From Glycomyces tritici (GTDB lineage: Bacteria > Actinomycetota > Actinomycetes > Mycobacteriales > Micromonosporaceae), in assembly GCF_030403505.1 (NCBI RefSeq), contig NZ_JAUEMJ010000006.1, forward strand, positions 131,126-195,125: a stretch of DNA of 64,000 nt, written 5' to 3'. Under the pieces are notes generated by a model that made no database searches, was not told where the DNA came from, and was given only the letters and a program-made list of their open reading frames with translations. Positions within the stretch are counted from its first letter, which is position 1, and each line of letters begins with the position of its first letter. Of the stretch, positions 1 to 10,321 are shown one piece after another. The position numbers and the translations under genes were made by a program.

Positions 1-89
1 AAGGCACGCGGCTGGCACACAATTGCAAGAGCACGCCCGTTCGGCGACGTGCCGTAACGGGCAGTCTAACGTGGTTCGGAGGTCTCCCC

Positions 90-452
90 GTGGACGCTGT
101 GGTCGATGCCATGGCCGCGATCGACAACGATGAAGCACCCGACCGGGAGTCCCTCAAGGGCGCCGTCCGGGCGCTGCTCCAGGCCCTGGCCGCGAAAGCC
201 CCTGGTCACACTGTGGAAGTGCGCGTCCCACCGTACGGTGCGGTGCAGTGCGTCGAAGGCCCGCGGCACCGCCGCGGCACGCCCCCGAACGTCGTCGAAT
301 GTCAACCGCTCGTGTTCCTCCTCCTCGCCACCGGCCGCACCGGCTGGCAGGAGGCGCTCAAATCCGGCAAGGTCTCGGCCTCCGGCCAGCGCGCCGACCT
401 GAGCGACCTGCTCCCGCTCGCCGCGCCCACTGGTGAACCGCTCGACGAGTAG
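90..452 (+). CDS. Sterol carrier (SCP2-like) family protein
   Basis: This 120-residue protein resembles the small sterol-carrier-family proteins that sit beside purL in many Actinobacteria. The family is thought to bind lipids or hydrophobic ligands, but its cellular role is unclear. Seen here: a helical N-terminal half (residues 1-40) followed by a beta-rich, hydrophobic part containing PLVFLLLATGRTGW, which would line the pocket. No signal peptide or membrane segment is visible. The GTG start is chosen because CGGAGG lies 7 bases upstream (76-82). The gene faces purL across a strong hairpin. The neighbourhood is conserved but does not prove a link to purine synthesis. Confidence 0.75.
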   Translation: MDAVVDAMAAIDNDEAPDRESLKGAVRALLQALAAKAPGHTVEVRVPPYGAVQCVEGPRHRRGTPPNVVECQPLVFLLLATGRTGWQEALKSGKVSASGQRADLSDLLPLAAPTGEPLDE

Positions 453-477
453 CCGCTTCCTTTTCTTTGACGATTGA

Positions 478-517
478 CGACGGCGGCCCCGGAGCCGAAG
501 CTCCGGGGCCGCCGTCG
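478..517. terminator. Bidirectional terminator between SCP2-like gene and purL
   Basis: A perfect 18-bp inverted repeat (478-495 and 500-517) with a CGAA tetraloop lies between two convergent genes. The run TTTTCTTT at 461-468 would be the U-tract for minus-strand transcripts, and GTTCGCTG follows on plus. Confidence 0.85.
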
Positions 518-529
518 TTCGCTGTGGCC

Positions 530-2806
530 TTACTCGCCGAGGTAGACCCCGATGCGGCCCTTCCAGGACGCCTCGAGCTCCTCGCGGCCGATGTCGAAGT
601 GGTCGCGCAGGTGCAGGCCGTCGGTGTTCGCGTCGGTCACGCCCAGCGGCGTGATCGGCAGCCCGCGCTGCTCGCACGCGGTGCGCACGGCCAGCTCCTG
701 GCCGCGCGGGATCACCACGAGCACCCGCCCGGACGACTCCGAGAACAGGTACGTGAACGGGTCCGCGCCCTCGGGCAGGAGGATCTGCGCGCCGAGCCCG
801 GAGTGGCAGATCGCCTCCACCAGGGCCTGCGCCAGCCCGCCCTCGGAGAGGTCGTGCGCGGCGGCGAGCTGCTCGGTCTCGGCCAGGCGCGAGAGGAGCT
901 CGGCGAGCTTCATCTCGTGGTCGAGGTCGACCTTCGGCGGCACGCCGCCGAGGTGGCCGTGCTTGACCGACGCCCACTCGGAGCCGGAGAGCTCCTCTTC
1001 GGTGGTGCCGATGAGCGCGATGGTGTCGCCGGTCTTGCCCAGGCCGAGCGGGATGCGGCGGGCCACGTCGTCGATCACGCCGAGCACGCCGATGACGGGC
1101 GTGGGGTGGATCGCGTCGCGGCCGGTCTGGTTGTAGAACGAGACGTTGCCGCCGGTGACGGGGATGCCGAGCTTCTGCGCGCCGTCGGCGATGCCGGTGA
1201 CGGCCCGCTCAAACTGCCACATGACGTGCGGGTCCTCCGGCGAGCCGAAGTTGAGGCAGTCGGAGATGGCGATCGGGGTCGCGCCGGTGACGGCGACGTT
1301 CCGGTAGGCCTCGGCGAGCGAGAGCTGCGCGCCCACGTACGGGTCGAGCCGCGCGAAGCGGCCGTTGCCGTCCAGGGAGATCGCGATGCCCACGCCGGTG
1401 CGCTCGTCCAGGCGGACGACGCCCGCGTCGTGCGGGGTGCCGAGGACGGTGTTGCCGAAGACCGAGGAGTCGTACTGCTCGGTGATCCAGGACTTGTCGC
1501 ACAGGTTGGGGCTGGCGGCCATGTCGAGGACGGTCTGGCGGATCTCCTCGTCGGTGGTCGGACGCGGCAGCGTCTCGGCCCGGTCGACCGCGATGAGCCC
1601 CAGGTCGTTCGGCTCGGCGATGGGCCGGTGGTAGACCGGGCCCTCGTCGGCGAGCGACTTCGGCGGGACGTCGACGACGGTCTGGCCGTGGAAGTCGACG
1701 ACGAGGCGGCCGGTGTCGGTGACGGTGCCGATCTCGGTGGCGAGCAGGCCCCAGCGGTGCGAGCGCGCGAGGACTTCTTCGGCCTTGGCGGGGTCGACGA
1801 TGAGGAGCATCCGCTCCTGCGACTCCGAGGCGAGGATGTCCTGCGGCTCCATGCCCTTGGCGCGCAGCGGGACCCGTTCGAGGTCGACGTGCATGCCGCC
1901 GTCGCCGGCGGCCGCGGTCTCGCTGAGCGCGCAGGTGAGGCCGGCGCCGCCGAGGTCCTGGACGCCGACGACGAGCCCTTCGTCGAAGAGCTCGAGGCAG
2001 ACCTCGATGAGCAGCTTCTCGGTGAACGGGTCGCCGACCTGGACGCTGGGGCGGGCGTCGCCTTCGCCGGTCTCGGAGAAGGTGGCGCTGGCGAGGACGG
2101 AGACGCCGCCGATGCCGTCGCGGCCGGTCTTGGCGCCCATGAGGATCACGGTGTTGCCGACGCCGCTGGCCTGCATGGACTGGAGGCGGGAGCGGGGCAT
2201 GACGCCGACGCTGAGGGCGTTGACGAGCGGGTTGCCCTGGTAGCAGGCGTCGAAGTAGGTCTCGCCGCCGATGTTGGGCAGGCCCACGCAGTTGCCGTAG
2301 TGGCCGATGCCGTCGACGACGCCCGGGAGGACCCGGGCGGTGTCGGGGTGGTCGATGGCGCCGAAGCGGAGGGAGTCCATGACGGCGATCGGGCGGGCGC
2401 CCATGGCGATGATGTCGCGGATGATGCCGCCGACGCCGGTGGCCGCCCCCTGCTTGGGTTCCACGTAGGACGGGTGGTTGTGGGATTCGACCTTGAAGGT
2501 GACCGCGATGTTCTCGTCGATGGCGACGACGCCCGCGTTCTCCCCGATCCCGGCCAGGAGGCGCGGGGTCTTCGGGTTCTTCTCGCCGAACTGGCGCAGG
2601 TGCACGCGGCTGGACTTGTACGAGCAGTGCTCGGACCACATGATCGAGTACATGGCGAGCTCGGACTGGGTGGGGCGGCGCCCGAGGATCTCGCGGATCC
2701 GCTGGTACTCGTCCTCTTTCAGGCCCAGTTCGGCCCACGGCTGCTTCTCGTCGGGGGTCGCGTCGGCGACTCCGACGGTGTCGATGGCGACGTTGAGCTG
2801 GCTCAT
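530..2806 (-). CDS. purL: Phosphoribosylformylglycinamidine synthase, large subunit
   Basis: PurL is the ATP-dependent synthetase that converts FGAR to FGAM in step 4 of purine synthesis, using ammonia from PurQ in a complex with PurS. The 758-residue length is that of the small PurL type, which needs separate PurQ and PurS. Visible signatures include EHCSYKSS near residue 57, [13 protein letters not shown] near residue 110 and the second AIRS-type repeat. The frame stays open upstream, but ATG at 2806 begins MSQLN and overlaps the purQ stop by 4 bp, so translational coupling fixes the start. It is the last gene of purS-purQ-purL. Confidence 0.97.
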   Translation of the reverse strand: MSQLNVAIDTVGVADATPDEKQPWAELGLKEDEYQRIREILGRRPTQSELAMYSIMWSEHCSYKSSRVHLRQFGEKNPKTPRLLAGIGENAGVVAIDENIAVTFKVESHNHPSYVEPKQGAATGVGGIIRDIIAMGARPIAVMDSLRFGAIDHPDTARVLPGVVDGIGHYGNCVGLPNIGGETYFDACYQGNPLVNALSVGVMPRSRLQSMQASGVGNTVILMGAKTGRDGIGGVSVLASATFSETGEGDARPSVQVGDPFTEKLLIEVCLELFDEGLVVGVQDLGGAGLTCALSETAAAGDGGMHVDLERVPLRAKGMEPQDILASESQERMLLIVDPAKAEEVLARSHRWGLLATEIGTVTDTGRLVVDFHGQTVVDVPPKSLADEGPVYHRPIAEPNDLGLIAVDRAETLPRPTTDEEIRQTVLDMAASPNLCDKSWITEQYDSSVFGNTVLGTPHDAGVVRLDERTGVGIAISLDGNGRFARLDPYVGAQLSLAEAYRNVAVTGATPIAISDCLNFGSPEDPHVMWQFERAVTGIADGAQKLGIPVTGGNVSFYNQTGRDAIHPTPVIGVLGVIDDVARRIPLGLGKTGDTIALIGTTEEELSGSEWASVKHGHLGGVPPKVDLDHEMKLAELLSRLAETEQLAAAHDLSEGGLAQALVEAICHSGLGAQILLPEGADPFTYLFSESSGRVLVVIPRGQELAVRTACEQRGLPITPLGVTDANTDGLHLRDHFDIGREELEASWKGRIGVYLGE

Positions 2807-3501
2807 CGGCTGACTCCACTGGTGTCGGCGGCCCCGGTGAGGTGGGCCAGGACGGAGGCGACGATGCCGAGCCCGTCGTTCGACGGGCCGGTCAGCTCGT
2901 CGACGGCGTGCTCGGGGTGGGGCATGAGGCCCACGACGTTCCCGGCCTCGTTGGTCACCCCGGCGATGTCGCGCATCGAGCCGTTCGGGTTGTCGAGGTA
3001 CCGGAAGACGACGCGGCCGTCGGCCTCGAGCTGGTCGAGGACGGCCTCGTCGGCGACGTACCGGCCCTCGCCGTGCTTGGCGGGGAAGACCACTTCGCTG
3101 CCCGGCTCGTAGAGACGCGTCCACGCGGTGCGGGTGGTCTCGACGCGCAGGCGCGCGGGGCGGTTGCGGTAGCGCAGGTGCGCGTTGCGCACGAGCGCTC
3201 CCGGCAGCAGGTGCGATTCGCACAGCACCTGGAAGCCGTTGCAGACCCCGAGGACGGGCATCCCCTGGGCCGCGGCGGCCTTGACGGTGTCCATCACCTG
3301 CGAGAAGCGGGCGATGGCGCCGCAGCGCAGCGCGTCCCCGTAGGAGAACCCGCCGGGCAGGAATACGGCGTCGACGCGGCCGAGCGCGGCGTCGTCGTGC
3401 CACAGCCCCACCGGCTCGCCGCCGGCCAGGCGCACCGCGCGGGCGGCGTCCCGGTCGTCGAGCGAGCCGGGGAAGGTCACGACCCCGACGCGCGCGCTCA
3501 T
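2803..3501 (-). CDS. purQ: Phosphoribosylformylglycinamidine synthase, glutaminase subunit
   Basis: Class-I glutamine amidotransferase subunit that hydrolyses glutamine and channels ammonia to PurL. The 232-residue protein begins with the [17 protein letters not shown] motif, carries the nucleophile in GVCNGFQ (Cys near residue 88) and the catalytic His in PHPEHAVDE near residue 195. Its ATG overlaps the purS stop by 4 bp and its own stop overlaps the purL start by 4 bp, giving a tightly coupled three-subunit operon. Length and motifs are standard. Confidence 0.97.
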   Translation of the reverse strand: MSARVGVVTFPGSLDDRDAARAVRLAGGEPVGLWHDDAALGRVDAVFLPGGFSYGDALRCGAIARFSQVMDTVKAAAAQGMPVLGVCNGFQVLCESHLLPGALVRNAHLRYRNRPARLRVETTRTAWTRLYEPGSEVVFPAKHGEGRYVADEAVLDQLEADGRVVFRYLDNPNGSMRDIAGVTNEAGNVVGLMPHPEHAVDELTGPSNDGLGIVASVLAHLTGAADTSGVSR

Positions 3502-3743
3502 GCGCCCTCGATCGACAGCGAGAAGCTCTCGATGACCGGGTTGGCCAGGAGCTGGTCGGCGATCACTCGCGACTGCTCCTCGACGTTCTGGGCGTTCTCG
3601 TCGAACTCGATTTCAACGCGCTTGCCGATCCGAACCGACGACACGTCGTTGACGCCCAGCCGGGGCAGCGCCCCGAGGACGGCCTCGCCCTGGGGGTCGA
3701 GGATTTCGGACTTCAGCATCACGTCGACCACTACACGGGCCAC
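3498..3743 (-). CDS. purS: Phosphoribosylformylglycinamidine synthase subunit PurS
   Basis: PurS is the small bridging subunit that brings PurQ and PurL together. The protein begins [19 protein letters not shown] and contains the PVIESFSL ending typical of the family. The open frame extends 14 codons further upstream, but GTG at 3743 is preferred: AGGAG lies 6-7 bases upstream and this gives 81 residues, the normal PurS length. It is the first gene of purSQL, and its stop overlaps the purQ start. Confidence 0.93.
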   Translation of the reverse strand: MARVVVDVMLKSEILDPQGEAVLGALPRLGVNDVSSVRIGKRVEIEFDENAQNVEEQSRVIADQLLANPVIESFSLSIEGA

Positions 3744-3850
3744 GGGCGCACTCCTGTCGGTCACATGGACGGGACAACAGGGCAAGCATATTCACCGGCC
3801 CTGACCAGGGCCAGTGCCGAGCTACGAGGACGGTGCCAGGTCACAGCGAG

Positions 3851-5269
3851 TCATAGGATGTTTCCCGGTCGGTAGGACGCGGCCTCAGGGTGCGCTTTCG
3901 CCGCACCGGCCACCCTTTCGGCGACACGGTCCACCTGATCGCCTGCGGCGCCGATGAATTCACCCGGATTCGCGACGAGGGCGTCGAGGCCGGCCCGGTC
4001 GAGGGGCAGGCGGGGGTCGGCGGCGAGGCGGTCGAACAGGTCGTTCTCCCGCTGGCCGCTCTCGCGCATGGCGCGGGCGACGGCGACGGCGTGCTCCTTG
4101 ATGGCCTCGTGCGCGTCCTCGCGGCCGCCGCCCTGCTTGACGGCCGCCATGAGGACCTTTGTGGAGGTCAGGAACGGCAGGTAGCGGTCGAGCTCGGTGC
4201 CGACGACGGCCGGGTAGGCCCCGAAGTTGTCGAGGATCGTGAGGAAGGTCTCAAACAATCCGTCGACGGCGTAGAAGAGGTCGGGGAGGGCGACGCGGCG
4301 GACCACCGAGCAGGAGACGTCCCCTTCGTTCCACTGGTCGCCCGCGAGTTCGCCGAGCATCGCGGCGTACCCGCGCACGACGACGGCGAGGCCGTTCACG
4401 CGCTCGGAGGAGCGGGTGTTCATCTTGTGCGGCATGGCGGAGGAGCCGACCTGGCCGGGCATGAAGCCCTCGGTGGCGAGTTCGGCGCCGGCCATGAGGC
4501 GGATGGTGAGCGCCGCGGACGAGGGCCCGGCGACGGCCTGGACGAGCGCGGAGCCGACCTCGTAGTCGAGCGAGCGGGGGTAGACCTGGCCGACCGAGTC
4601 CATGACGCGGTCGAAGCCGAGGTGGCGGGCGACGCGGGTCTCGAGTTCGGCGAGTTTGCCGGTGTCGCCGTCGAAGAGGTCGAGCATGTCCTGCGCGGTG
4701 CCCACGGGGCCCTTGATGCCGCGCAGCGGGTAGCGCTTGAGGAGGTCCTCGATGCGGTCGAGGGCGGCGAGGAGCTCTTCGGCCCAGGTCGCGAACCGCT
4801 TGCCGAGGGTGGTGGCCTGGGCGGGCACGTTGTGGCTGCGCCCGGCCATGACGAGGTCGCGGTGCTCCACGGCGCGGGCCGCGAGGCGCACGAGGGCGGC
4901 GACGAGGCGGTCGCGCACCAGCTCGAGGGACTGGCGGACCTGCATCTGCTCGACGTTCTCGGTGAGGTCGCGGCTGGTCATGCCCTTGTGGATGTGCTGG
5001 TGCCCGGCGAGGTCGGAGAACTCCTCGATGCGGGCCTTCACATCGTGCTTCGTGATGCGCTCGCGGTCGGCGATGGAGGCGAGGTCGACCTGGTCGAGCA
5101 CGCGCTCGTAGTCGGCGATCACACCGTCGGGGACGGTGACGCCCAGGTCGTGCTGGGCCTGGAGGACGGCCAGCCAGAGGCGCCGCTCGGCCTTGATCTT
5201 GCCGACGGGGTCCCAGATGTCGCGCATCGAGGCGGAGGCATAACGCTCGGCGAGCACATTCGCAGTCAC
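3851..5269 (-). CDS. purB: Adenylosuccinate lyase
   Basis: PurB cleaves SAICAR to AICAR and adenylosuccinate to AMP. The 472-residue protein has the fumarase/aspartase-superfamily signature GSSAMPHKMN around residue 270 and the TSRDLTENVEQMQVR region, with a normal C-terminus. An upstream in-frame extension of 92 codons is low-complexity and comes from the repeat-rich intergenic DNA, so it is rejected. GTG at 5269 is chosen by homology of the N-terminus and because CATGAT sits six bases upstream, a variant of the leaderless -10 layout seen at other genes here. It is separated from purS by 107 bp. Confidence 0.95.
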   Translation of the reverse strand: MTANVLAERYASASMRDIWDPVGKIKAERRLWLAVLQAQHDLGVTVPDGVIADYERVLDQVDLASIADRERITKHDVKARIEEFSDLAGHQHIHKGMTSRDLTENVEQMQVRQSLELVRDRLVAALVRLAARAVEHRDLVMAGRSHNVPAQATTLGKRFATWAEELLAALDRIEDLLKRYPLRGIKGPVGTAQDMLDLFDGDTGKLAELETRVARHLGFDRVMDSVGQVYPRSLDYEVGSALVQAVAGPSSAALTIRLMAGAELATEGFMPGQVGSSAMPHKMNTRSSERVNGLAVVVRGYAAMLGELAGDQWNEGDVSCSVVRRVALPDLFYAVDGLFETFLTILDNFGAYPAVVGTELDRYLPFLTSTKVLMAAVKQGGGREDAHEAIKEHAVAVARAMRESGQRENDLFDRLAADPRLPLDRAGLDALVANPGEFIGAAGDQVDRVAERVAGAAKAHPEAASYRPGNIL

Positions 5270-5323
5270 GCGCCCATCATGGCACTGCGCGCGCACGCGT
5301 GAGCAGGGTCGTTCCCCGACCGT

Positions 5324-5440
5324 GACCCGCGCTGCGGCCGGGGCGGCTTCGCGTCCTGTCTCGCTCTCGGACCCGCGCTGCGGCCGGGGCGGCTTCGCGG
5401 CCTGCCTCGCGCCCAGCCCCGCTCTCGGACCCGCGCCGGG
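5324..5440. repeat. 46-bp tandem repeat, about 2.5 copies
   Basis: The unit GACCCGCGCTGCGGCCGGGG plus GGCTTCGCG and a CTCGC-rich tail starts at 5324 and again at 5370. A partial third copy begins at 5428. It is GC-rich and non-coding. Confidence 0.8.
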
Positions 5441-5585
5441 CCGCGGCCCGGCAGCGCACGGGTTCGGGCGCTCGCGGCGTGCGGTCACGGTCGCCGCGCT
5501 TCCGATCCCGGGTGCCGCGATCGCGGCTTGTGGGCGTGTGCGCATACCCGCCCTAGTAAGGGTGGGTCACCGTTAAAACCATCCC

Positions 5586-5678
5586 AAACCCCCACCCACC
5601 CTGGGGACCGTAGTGCCCACGATGCCGCCCGGGTACGACAAGAACCGGCCCTCGCGGCCGTCCTGTCACCCGAAAGAG
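5586..5678 (+). repeat. Dispersed intergenic repeat, copy A
   Basis: Contains the blocks AAACCCCCACCCACC, CCCGGGTACGACAAGAACCG and TGTCACCCGAAAGAG in this order. The same three blocks occur at 19783-19884 and, inverted, at 17034-17144. It lies 124 bp before purD. Confidence 0.75.
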
Positions 5679-5767
5679 GCCGTCCGCGCACGCTTGAGCG
5701 CGCTCGCCCGCGGCCCCGCTCGGGGCACGCTCGGGTCCCGAGTGCCGGGAACCACTCGGCGTGGCGG

Positions 5768-5796
5768 TTAACCTGCACGTCTCCGCCACGTAAACT
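5768..5796 (+). promoter_or_regulatory. purD promoter, leaderless layout
   Basis: TTAACC (5768-5773) and TAAACT (5791-5796) are separated by 17 bp and match -35/-10 hexamers. The GTG start follows the -10 by six bases, so transcription probably begins at the start codon. Confidence 0.7.
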
Positions 5797-5802
5797 GGCG
5801 GA

Positions 5803-7023
<1,221 letters not shown>

Positions 7024-7040
7024 GCGACACAAGCACAACG

Positions 7041-7069
7041 AAGGGCCGGACGCAAAGCGTCCGGCCTTT
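7041..7069 (+). terminator. purD terminator
   Basis: A 13-bp stem (GGCCGGACGC paired with GCGTCCGGCC plus flanks), an AAA loop and a following CTTTCTG tract start 17 bases after the purD stop. Confidence 0.85.
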
Positions 7070-7240
7070 CTGCCGTTCGGAGCGGGTGAGATACGCAGGG
7101 CAGCAGTGAAAGCGGAGGGGCACGCGGGGAACTAGACGCTTTTGCACACTCGGTGTGTCGCGGGTGGATTCCATCGCACCTGTGTGCCAGCCTGGAAGAG
7201 CCGCCCAGTGGGCGGACAACAGCACAACTGCATACGGACC

Positions 7241-7281
7241 GGTGGGTCGCTCTCACGATTGGCGTCCTGAAGCGACCCACC
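7241..7281 (+). promoter_or_regulatory. Hairpin in the leader of the unknown gene pair
   Basis: GGTGGGTCGCT (7241-7251) pairs perfectly with AGCGACCCACC (7271-7281) across a 19-base loop, ending 27 bases before the GTG start at 7309. A second palindrome, CCGCCCA-G-TGGGCGG, lies at 7201-7215. Position in the probable 5' leader suggests control of translation or attenuation, but no known riboswitch is recognised. Confidence 0.5.
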
Positions 7282-7308
7282 TTCCCAACCAAGGAAGGAA
7301 ACCCTCCT

Positions 7309-8448
7309 GTGGTCTACCTCAGGCTACGCGAAAACGGGTCGCACCCGGTAGTTCGAAACGCGCCCGCCGCCGAACCGTCCACCGAGTCGCTCGGTCTGAC
7401 CGAGCGCGTGGACGGCTACTACGACCGGGCGGGCCGCCGCCTGTTCCTCACCGACGGTTCCCCCGATCCGCTGACCCCGGGCGCGCACCGGTACCGAGCG
7501 CACCCCGACCTGTGCGATCCCACTGCACGCGAGACCGACCCGGCCTCGCCCCGCTACGAGCCGCCGCACCTGCGCCACCGCCCCGGCGACACCTGGGAGA
7601 TCGGCGGCAAGCCCCACGATCCCGACGACCCGGGACCGTTCGGCACCGCCGGATGGCGACCGGACACCCGCACCGGCCGCCACCGCCGCGCCGAGCTCCC
7701 CGATCCGGACCCCTCGCAGGATGACGGCACCGGCACGACTCGCGGACCGGGCGCCGCCACGCTGCCTGAGGAACCTGACCGGCCGCTTTGGGTCGTTCCC
7801 GACCGCGCTTCGCCTGAGCCCAAGCGGCGCAATCGGTTCTGGCGGGATGACGACGATGATCGGGGACACGGCGAAGTGCCGCGCGACGAGGAGCCGCACC
7901 GGTTCTCCAAGCTCCAGGAGGACGCCTGGGACCGGTTCATCATCAAGTCCTCCGAGCTCGCCGCCGCCCACTGGGCGAACCGGCGGGCACTGGAGTCGCG
8001 GCACCGCTGGCTGGTCGCAGCGTTCCTGCGCTTCTTCCAGTGGGTCGGCTTCATGAAGGGGTCAGCTGTGCTTGAGAAGCCCGAACCGGTGCCGATCCCG
8101 ACTCAGCCGCAATCGGCGCGACCTGCACGCACCCGGCCCGGTGCCCAACTGGCGCAGGCGATCGCGGGCGCGCAGACCGCGTGGGCCGAAGCCGCCTGCG
8201 AGACAGAGGAGTCCGCAGCGCTCCGCGACGCGGAGGCGCCGCCCGGCGTTGCGACTTGTACAGCGGAGGCGACGCCCGAAGCAGTGGCTCGCACAGCGGC
8301 GCAGCAGGGTCGGTCCGACCGCGCCTCCGCGCATTGGCGCGCCCGGCCTCGCGAGGACCGCCCCCGCCCCTCACCGATGCCGTACATCGCGCGCTGGGAG
8401 CGGGCGTTCGACGCGCACCGGTCCTTCGGTGAGGCGGTGGCCCTGTGA
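7309..8448 (+). CDS. Unknown charged protein, first gene of a coupled pair
   Basis: I do not recognise this 379-residue protein. Residues 1-200 are rich in Pro, Asp, Arg and Gly (for example HRPGDTWEIGGKPHDPDDPG) and look largely disordered. A patch RFWRDDDDDRGHGE precedes a probably folded helical part, DAWDRFIIKSSELAAAHWAN to RWLVAAFLRFFQWVGFM (about residues 205-248), whose last stretch is hydrophobic enough to touch a membrane. The C-terminal 120 residues are Ala/Arg-rich. GTG at 7309 is chosen because AAGGAAGG lies 10 bases upstream; the open frame extends 52 codons further through the hairpin leader. The stop overlaps the next start (GTGA), so the two genes are probably translated together. 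Confidence 0.6.
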   Translation: MVYLRLRENGSHPVVRNAPAAEPSTESLGLTERVDGYYDRAGRRLFLTDGSPDPLTPGAHRYRAHPDLCDPTARETDPASPRYEPPHLRHRPGDTWEIGGKPHDPDDPGPFGTAGWRPDTRTGRHRRAELPDPDPSQDDGTGTTRGPGAATLPEEPDRPLWVVPDRASPEPKRRNRFWRDDDDDRGHGEVPRDEEPHRFSKLQEDAWDRFIIKSSELAAAHWANRRALESRHRWLVAAFLRFFQWVGFMKGSAVLEKPEPVPIPTQPQSARPARTRPGAQLAQAIAGAQTAWAEAACETEESAALRDAEAPPGVATCTAEATPEAVARTAAQQGRSDRASAHWRARPREDRPRPSPMPYIARWERAFDAHRSFGEAVAL

Positions 8449-8717
8449 ACGCCACCCACTACCTCGACACCGTCTGGGTCGACGGCCGCTTGCTGCGGTA
8501 CACGGCGCTGCCGTTCCAAGCCCGCCTGCGGATCACCTTCGGCGGCATCGGCACCCGGCCCGAACCGCTCGGGTCCGTGATCCGGCTCGACACCGATGAA
8601 CCACGGCTGTGCGTCTCCGCGCCGCTGCACGTCGAATGGGCCGGGACCAACAGCGAAGCCATCATCGCCGAAGCGGTCCGCATCTGGGCCGAGGTGCGAC
8701 GCGACTGCAACGGCTGA
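8445..8717 (+). CDS. Unknown 90-residue protein coupled to the preceding gene
   Basis: The family is not recognised. The sequence looks like a small folded domain: strands in HYLDTVWVDGRLLRYTALPF and RLRITFGG, SVIRLDTDEPRLCVSAPLHVEW, then one C-terminal helix, NSEAIIAEAVRIWAEVRRD. There is no signal peptide. The GTG start overlaps the previous stop by 4 bp and no independent Shine-Dalgarno is needed. Strong third-position GC supports coding. Its compact form beside a large disordered partner would fit a subunit or chaperone-like partner, but that is only a guess. Confidence 0.6.
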   Translation: MNATHYLDTVWVDGRLLRYTALPFQARLRITFGGIGTRPEPLGSVIRLDTDEPRLCVSAPLHVEWAGTNSEAIIAEAVRIWAEVRRDCNG

Positions 8718-8725
8718 ACACTCCC

Positions 8726-8759
8726 CCGGTGCCGTCGTGCATTCGCGCGGCGGCACCGG
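8726..8759 (+). terminator. Terminator after the unknown gene pair
   Basis: CCGGTGCCG (8726-8734) pairs with CGGCACCGG (8751-8759) nine bases after the stop of the 90-residue gene. The following tract is weak, so this is a plausible rather than certain terminator. Confidence 0.55.
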
Positions 8760-8796
8760 TCAAGCCCTTCGCGGCTCGCTGGCGCCCCTCAACAGG

Positions 8797-9005
8797 TCAG
8801 CGGCCGATGCGCTCGCGCAGACGGTTCAAGTACCGGTTCCCGGCGAGTTGCGGATGCGCCTCGTACAGCAGCGCGAACGCGTCGCCCACGATCTGCTCGA
8901 CAAGCTCCTCGAACTCGGCCATGCCCCCGGGTCCCAAGAATCGTCCCAGTCGCGTTTCCGGTAGGCCAGGGTGAACGGCGGCTCCGGCCGGTCGTGCGCC
9001 GTCAC
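8797..9005 (-). pseudogene. Small gene after arcA, apparently frameshifted
   Basis: Two adjoining frames both look coding. GTG at 9005 opens VTAHDRPEPPFTLAYRKRDW and continues DDSWDPG. After a CCCGGGGGC run near 8923-8931 the coding pattern moves to the frame MAEFEELVEQIVGDAFALLY and on to RERIGR, stop at 8797-8799. Restoring one G joins them into a single protein of about 69 residues. It starts 20 bases after the arcA stop with GGAGAG upstream, so it is the distal gene of an arcA transcript. Alternatives are a sequencing error in the G run, or an independent 41-residue ORF at 8797-8922. Family not recognised. Confidence 0.5.
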
Positions 9006-9025
9006 GGTGTCGTCGGCTCTCCGGA

Positions 9026-10249
9026 TCAAGCGTCGGCGAAGGCGTCTCGTGCCGACGGGCAGGACATGCACCTCGGGCCGCCTCGGCCGGAGCCGAGTTC
9101 GGAGCCGGGGATGGTGAGGACCTTGATGCCGGCGCGCTCGAGCCGGGCGTTGGTGACCGTGTTGCGCTCGTAGGCGACCGCGATCCCGGGGGCGAGGGCG
9201 AGGGTGTTGTTGCCGTCGTCCCACTGCTCGCGCTCAGCCGTCACCACATCGCGCTCGCCGGTGTGGATGATCTCGATGCGGTCGACGCCGATCGCGTCGG
9301 CCGCCGCGTCAAGGAACCGCTTGGGGCCCTTGATGGAGAGGCTCGCGCCGCCGTCGGCGCTGGTGAGCGTGTACGCCTCCAGACGCTGCTCGGCCGGGGC
9401 GTACATGACCATGCGGTCGCGGTCGACCATCGTGCAGACCGTGTCCAGGTGCATCGTCGCCCGCCGCTGCGCGATCGGCACGACCAGCACGGTGTGGATG
9501 CGCCCGTGCTCGAACGCCTTGCGCGCCAAGCGCTCCGCGCCCGCCGGGGTGGTGCGCTCGCCGACGCCGACGGCCAGGACGCCCGGCGCCAGCGCCAGGA
9601 CGTCGCCGCCCTCAAGGTGCTCCAGCGAAGGGTCGTACAGCTTCGGCACCGCGGCGAAGCGGGGGTGGTGGTGGTAGATCAGGCCGGTCAGGGTGGTCTC
9701 GCGCCGGCGTGCGGGCATCGCGAGGCTGGTCACGGCCACGGCGTCGCCGATCCACACCGACGAGTCCCGCGTGAACATCATGTTCGGCAGCGGGTCGATG
9801 ACGAACTCGGTCGGGCGCATCATCTTGTGCCGCAACGATCCCGAAGTGCCGAACTCTTCTTTCGTCAAGCCCTCCACCAGGACCGCCGCGAGCCGCTCCG
9901 GCTCCAGGTCGGCCAGGTACGCCGCGAGTTCGCGCCCGAGGGTCTGGCCCAGGCGCGGGTCGGCGGTCACCGAGACGCTCACCGCCTCGCGCGCTTCGGG
10001 CAGTTCGAGGCATTCCGCAAGCAGCGCACCGACGTACAGGACCTCGACGCCGTGCTCGAGGAGCGTGCCCGCGAACCGGTCGTGCTCGGCCTGTGCCCGT
10101 TCCACCCAAGGGATGCCGTCGAACAGGAGCGCGCCGTTGTTGCGGGGGGTCAGGCGGCGCAGTTCGCCCCCGGGGCGGTGGAGCATGACACTGCGCAGGC
10201 GCCCCACCTCGGAATCGACACCGAAGGCGGGCGCGTCGTTGGCACTCAT
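9026..10249 (-). CDS. arcA: Arginine deiminase
   Basis: ArcA hydrolyses arginine to citrulline and ammonia. At 407 residues it is full length. Visible family features are [15 protein letters not shown] near residue 45, the [10 protein letters not shown] segment near residue 165, the [16 protein letters not shown] stretch, a [11 protein letters not shown]is-containing motif, and the C-terminal nucleophile loop [11 protein letters not shown]. Ornithine transcarbamylase and carbamate kinase genes of the usual deiminase pathway are not in this window, so the enzyme may act alone. The ATG at 10249 is six bases after TACCCT, the leaderless layout. A frameshifted small gene follows. Confidence 0.95.
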   Translation of the reverse strand: MSANDAPAFGVDSEVGRLRSVMLHRPGGELRRLTPRNNGALLFDGIPWVERAQAEHDRFAGTLLEHGVEVLYVGALLAECLELPEAREAVSVSVTADPRLGQTLGRELAAYLADLEPERLAAVLVEGLTKEEFGTSGSLRHKMMRPTEFVIDPLPNMMFTRDSSVWIGDAVAVTSLAMPARRRETTLTGLIYHHHPRFAAVPKLYDPSLEHLEGGDVLALAPGVLAVGVGERTTPAGAERLARKAFEHGRIHTVLVVPIAQRRATMHLDTVCTMVDRDRMVMYAPAEQRLEAYTLTSADGGASLSIKGPKRFLDAAADAIGVDRIEIIHTGERDVVTAEREQWDDGNNTLALAPGIAVAYERNTVTNARLERAGIKVLTIPGSELGSGRGGPRCMSCPSARDAFADA

Positions 10250-10255
10250 GATCTG

Positions 10256-10261
10256 AGGGTA
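10256..10261 (-). promoter_or_regulatory. -10 hexamer of arcA, leaderless layout
   Basis: On the minus strand TACCCT is followed by CAGATC and then the arcA ATG. The six-base spacing repeats at many genes in this window. Confidence 0.6.
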
Positions 10262-10321
10262 GACGCGCGGGGGACGAAGATCAACTTATCTCTGTTAACG
10301 TGGACAGACTGAGCGTTACGA

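Larger units (their letters stand above)
5270..5802. other. Intergenic region between purB and purD with two kinds of repeat
   Basis: This 533-bp gap has no gene I can support. It holds a 46-bp tandem repeat (5324-5440), one copy of a dispersed intergenic repeat (5586-5678) and the purD promoter at its right end. Confidence 0.7.

Noticed and set aside
467..3112. Very long open frame on plus, antisense to purL and purQ
   Set aside because: It mirrors purL with low-complexity, Val/Asp/Arg/Gly-rich sequence, typical of antisense frames in high-GC DNA. purL itself has all catalytic motifs.
7153..7308. Longer form of the 379-residue unknown protein starting at 7153
   Set aside because: The extra 52 codons pass through hairpins and lack codon bias; AAGGAAGG supports the GTG at 7309.
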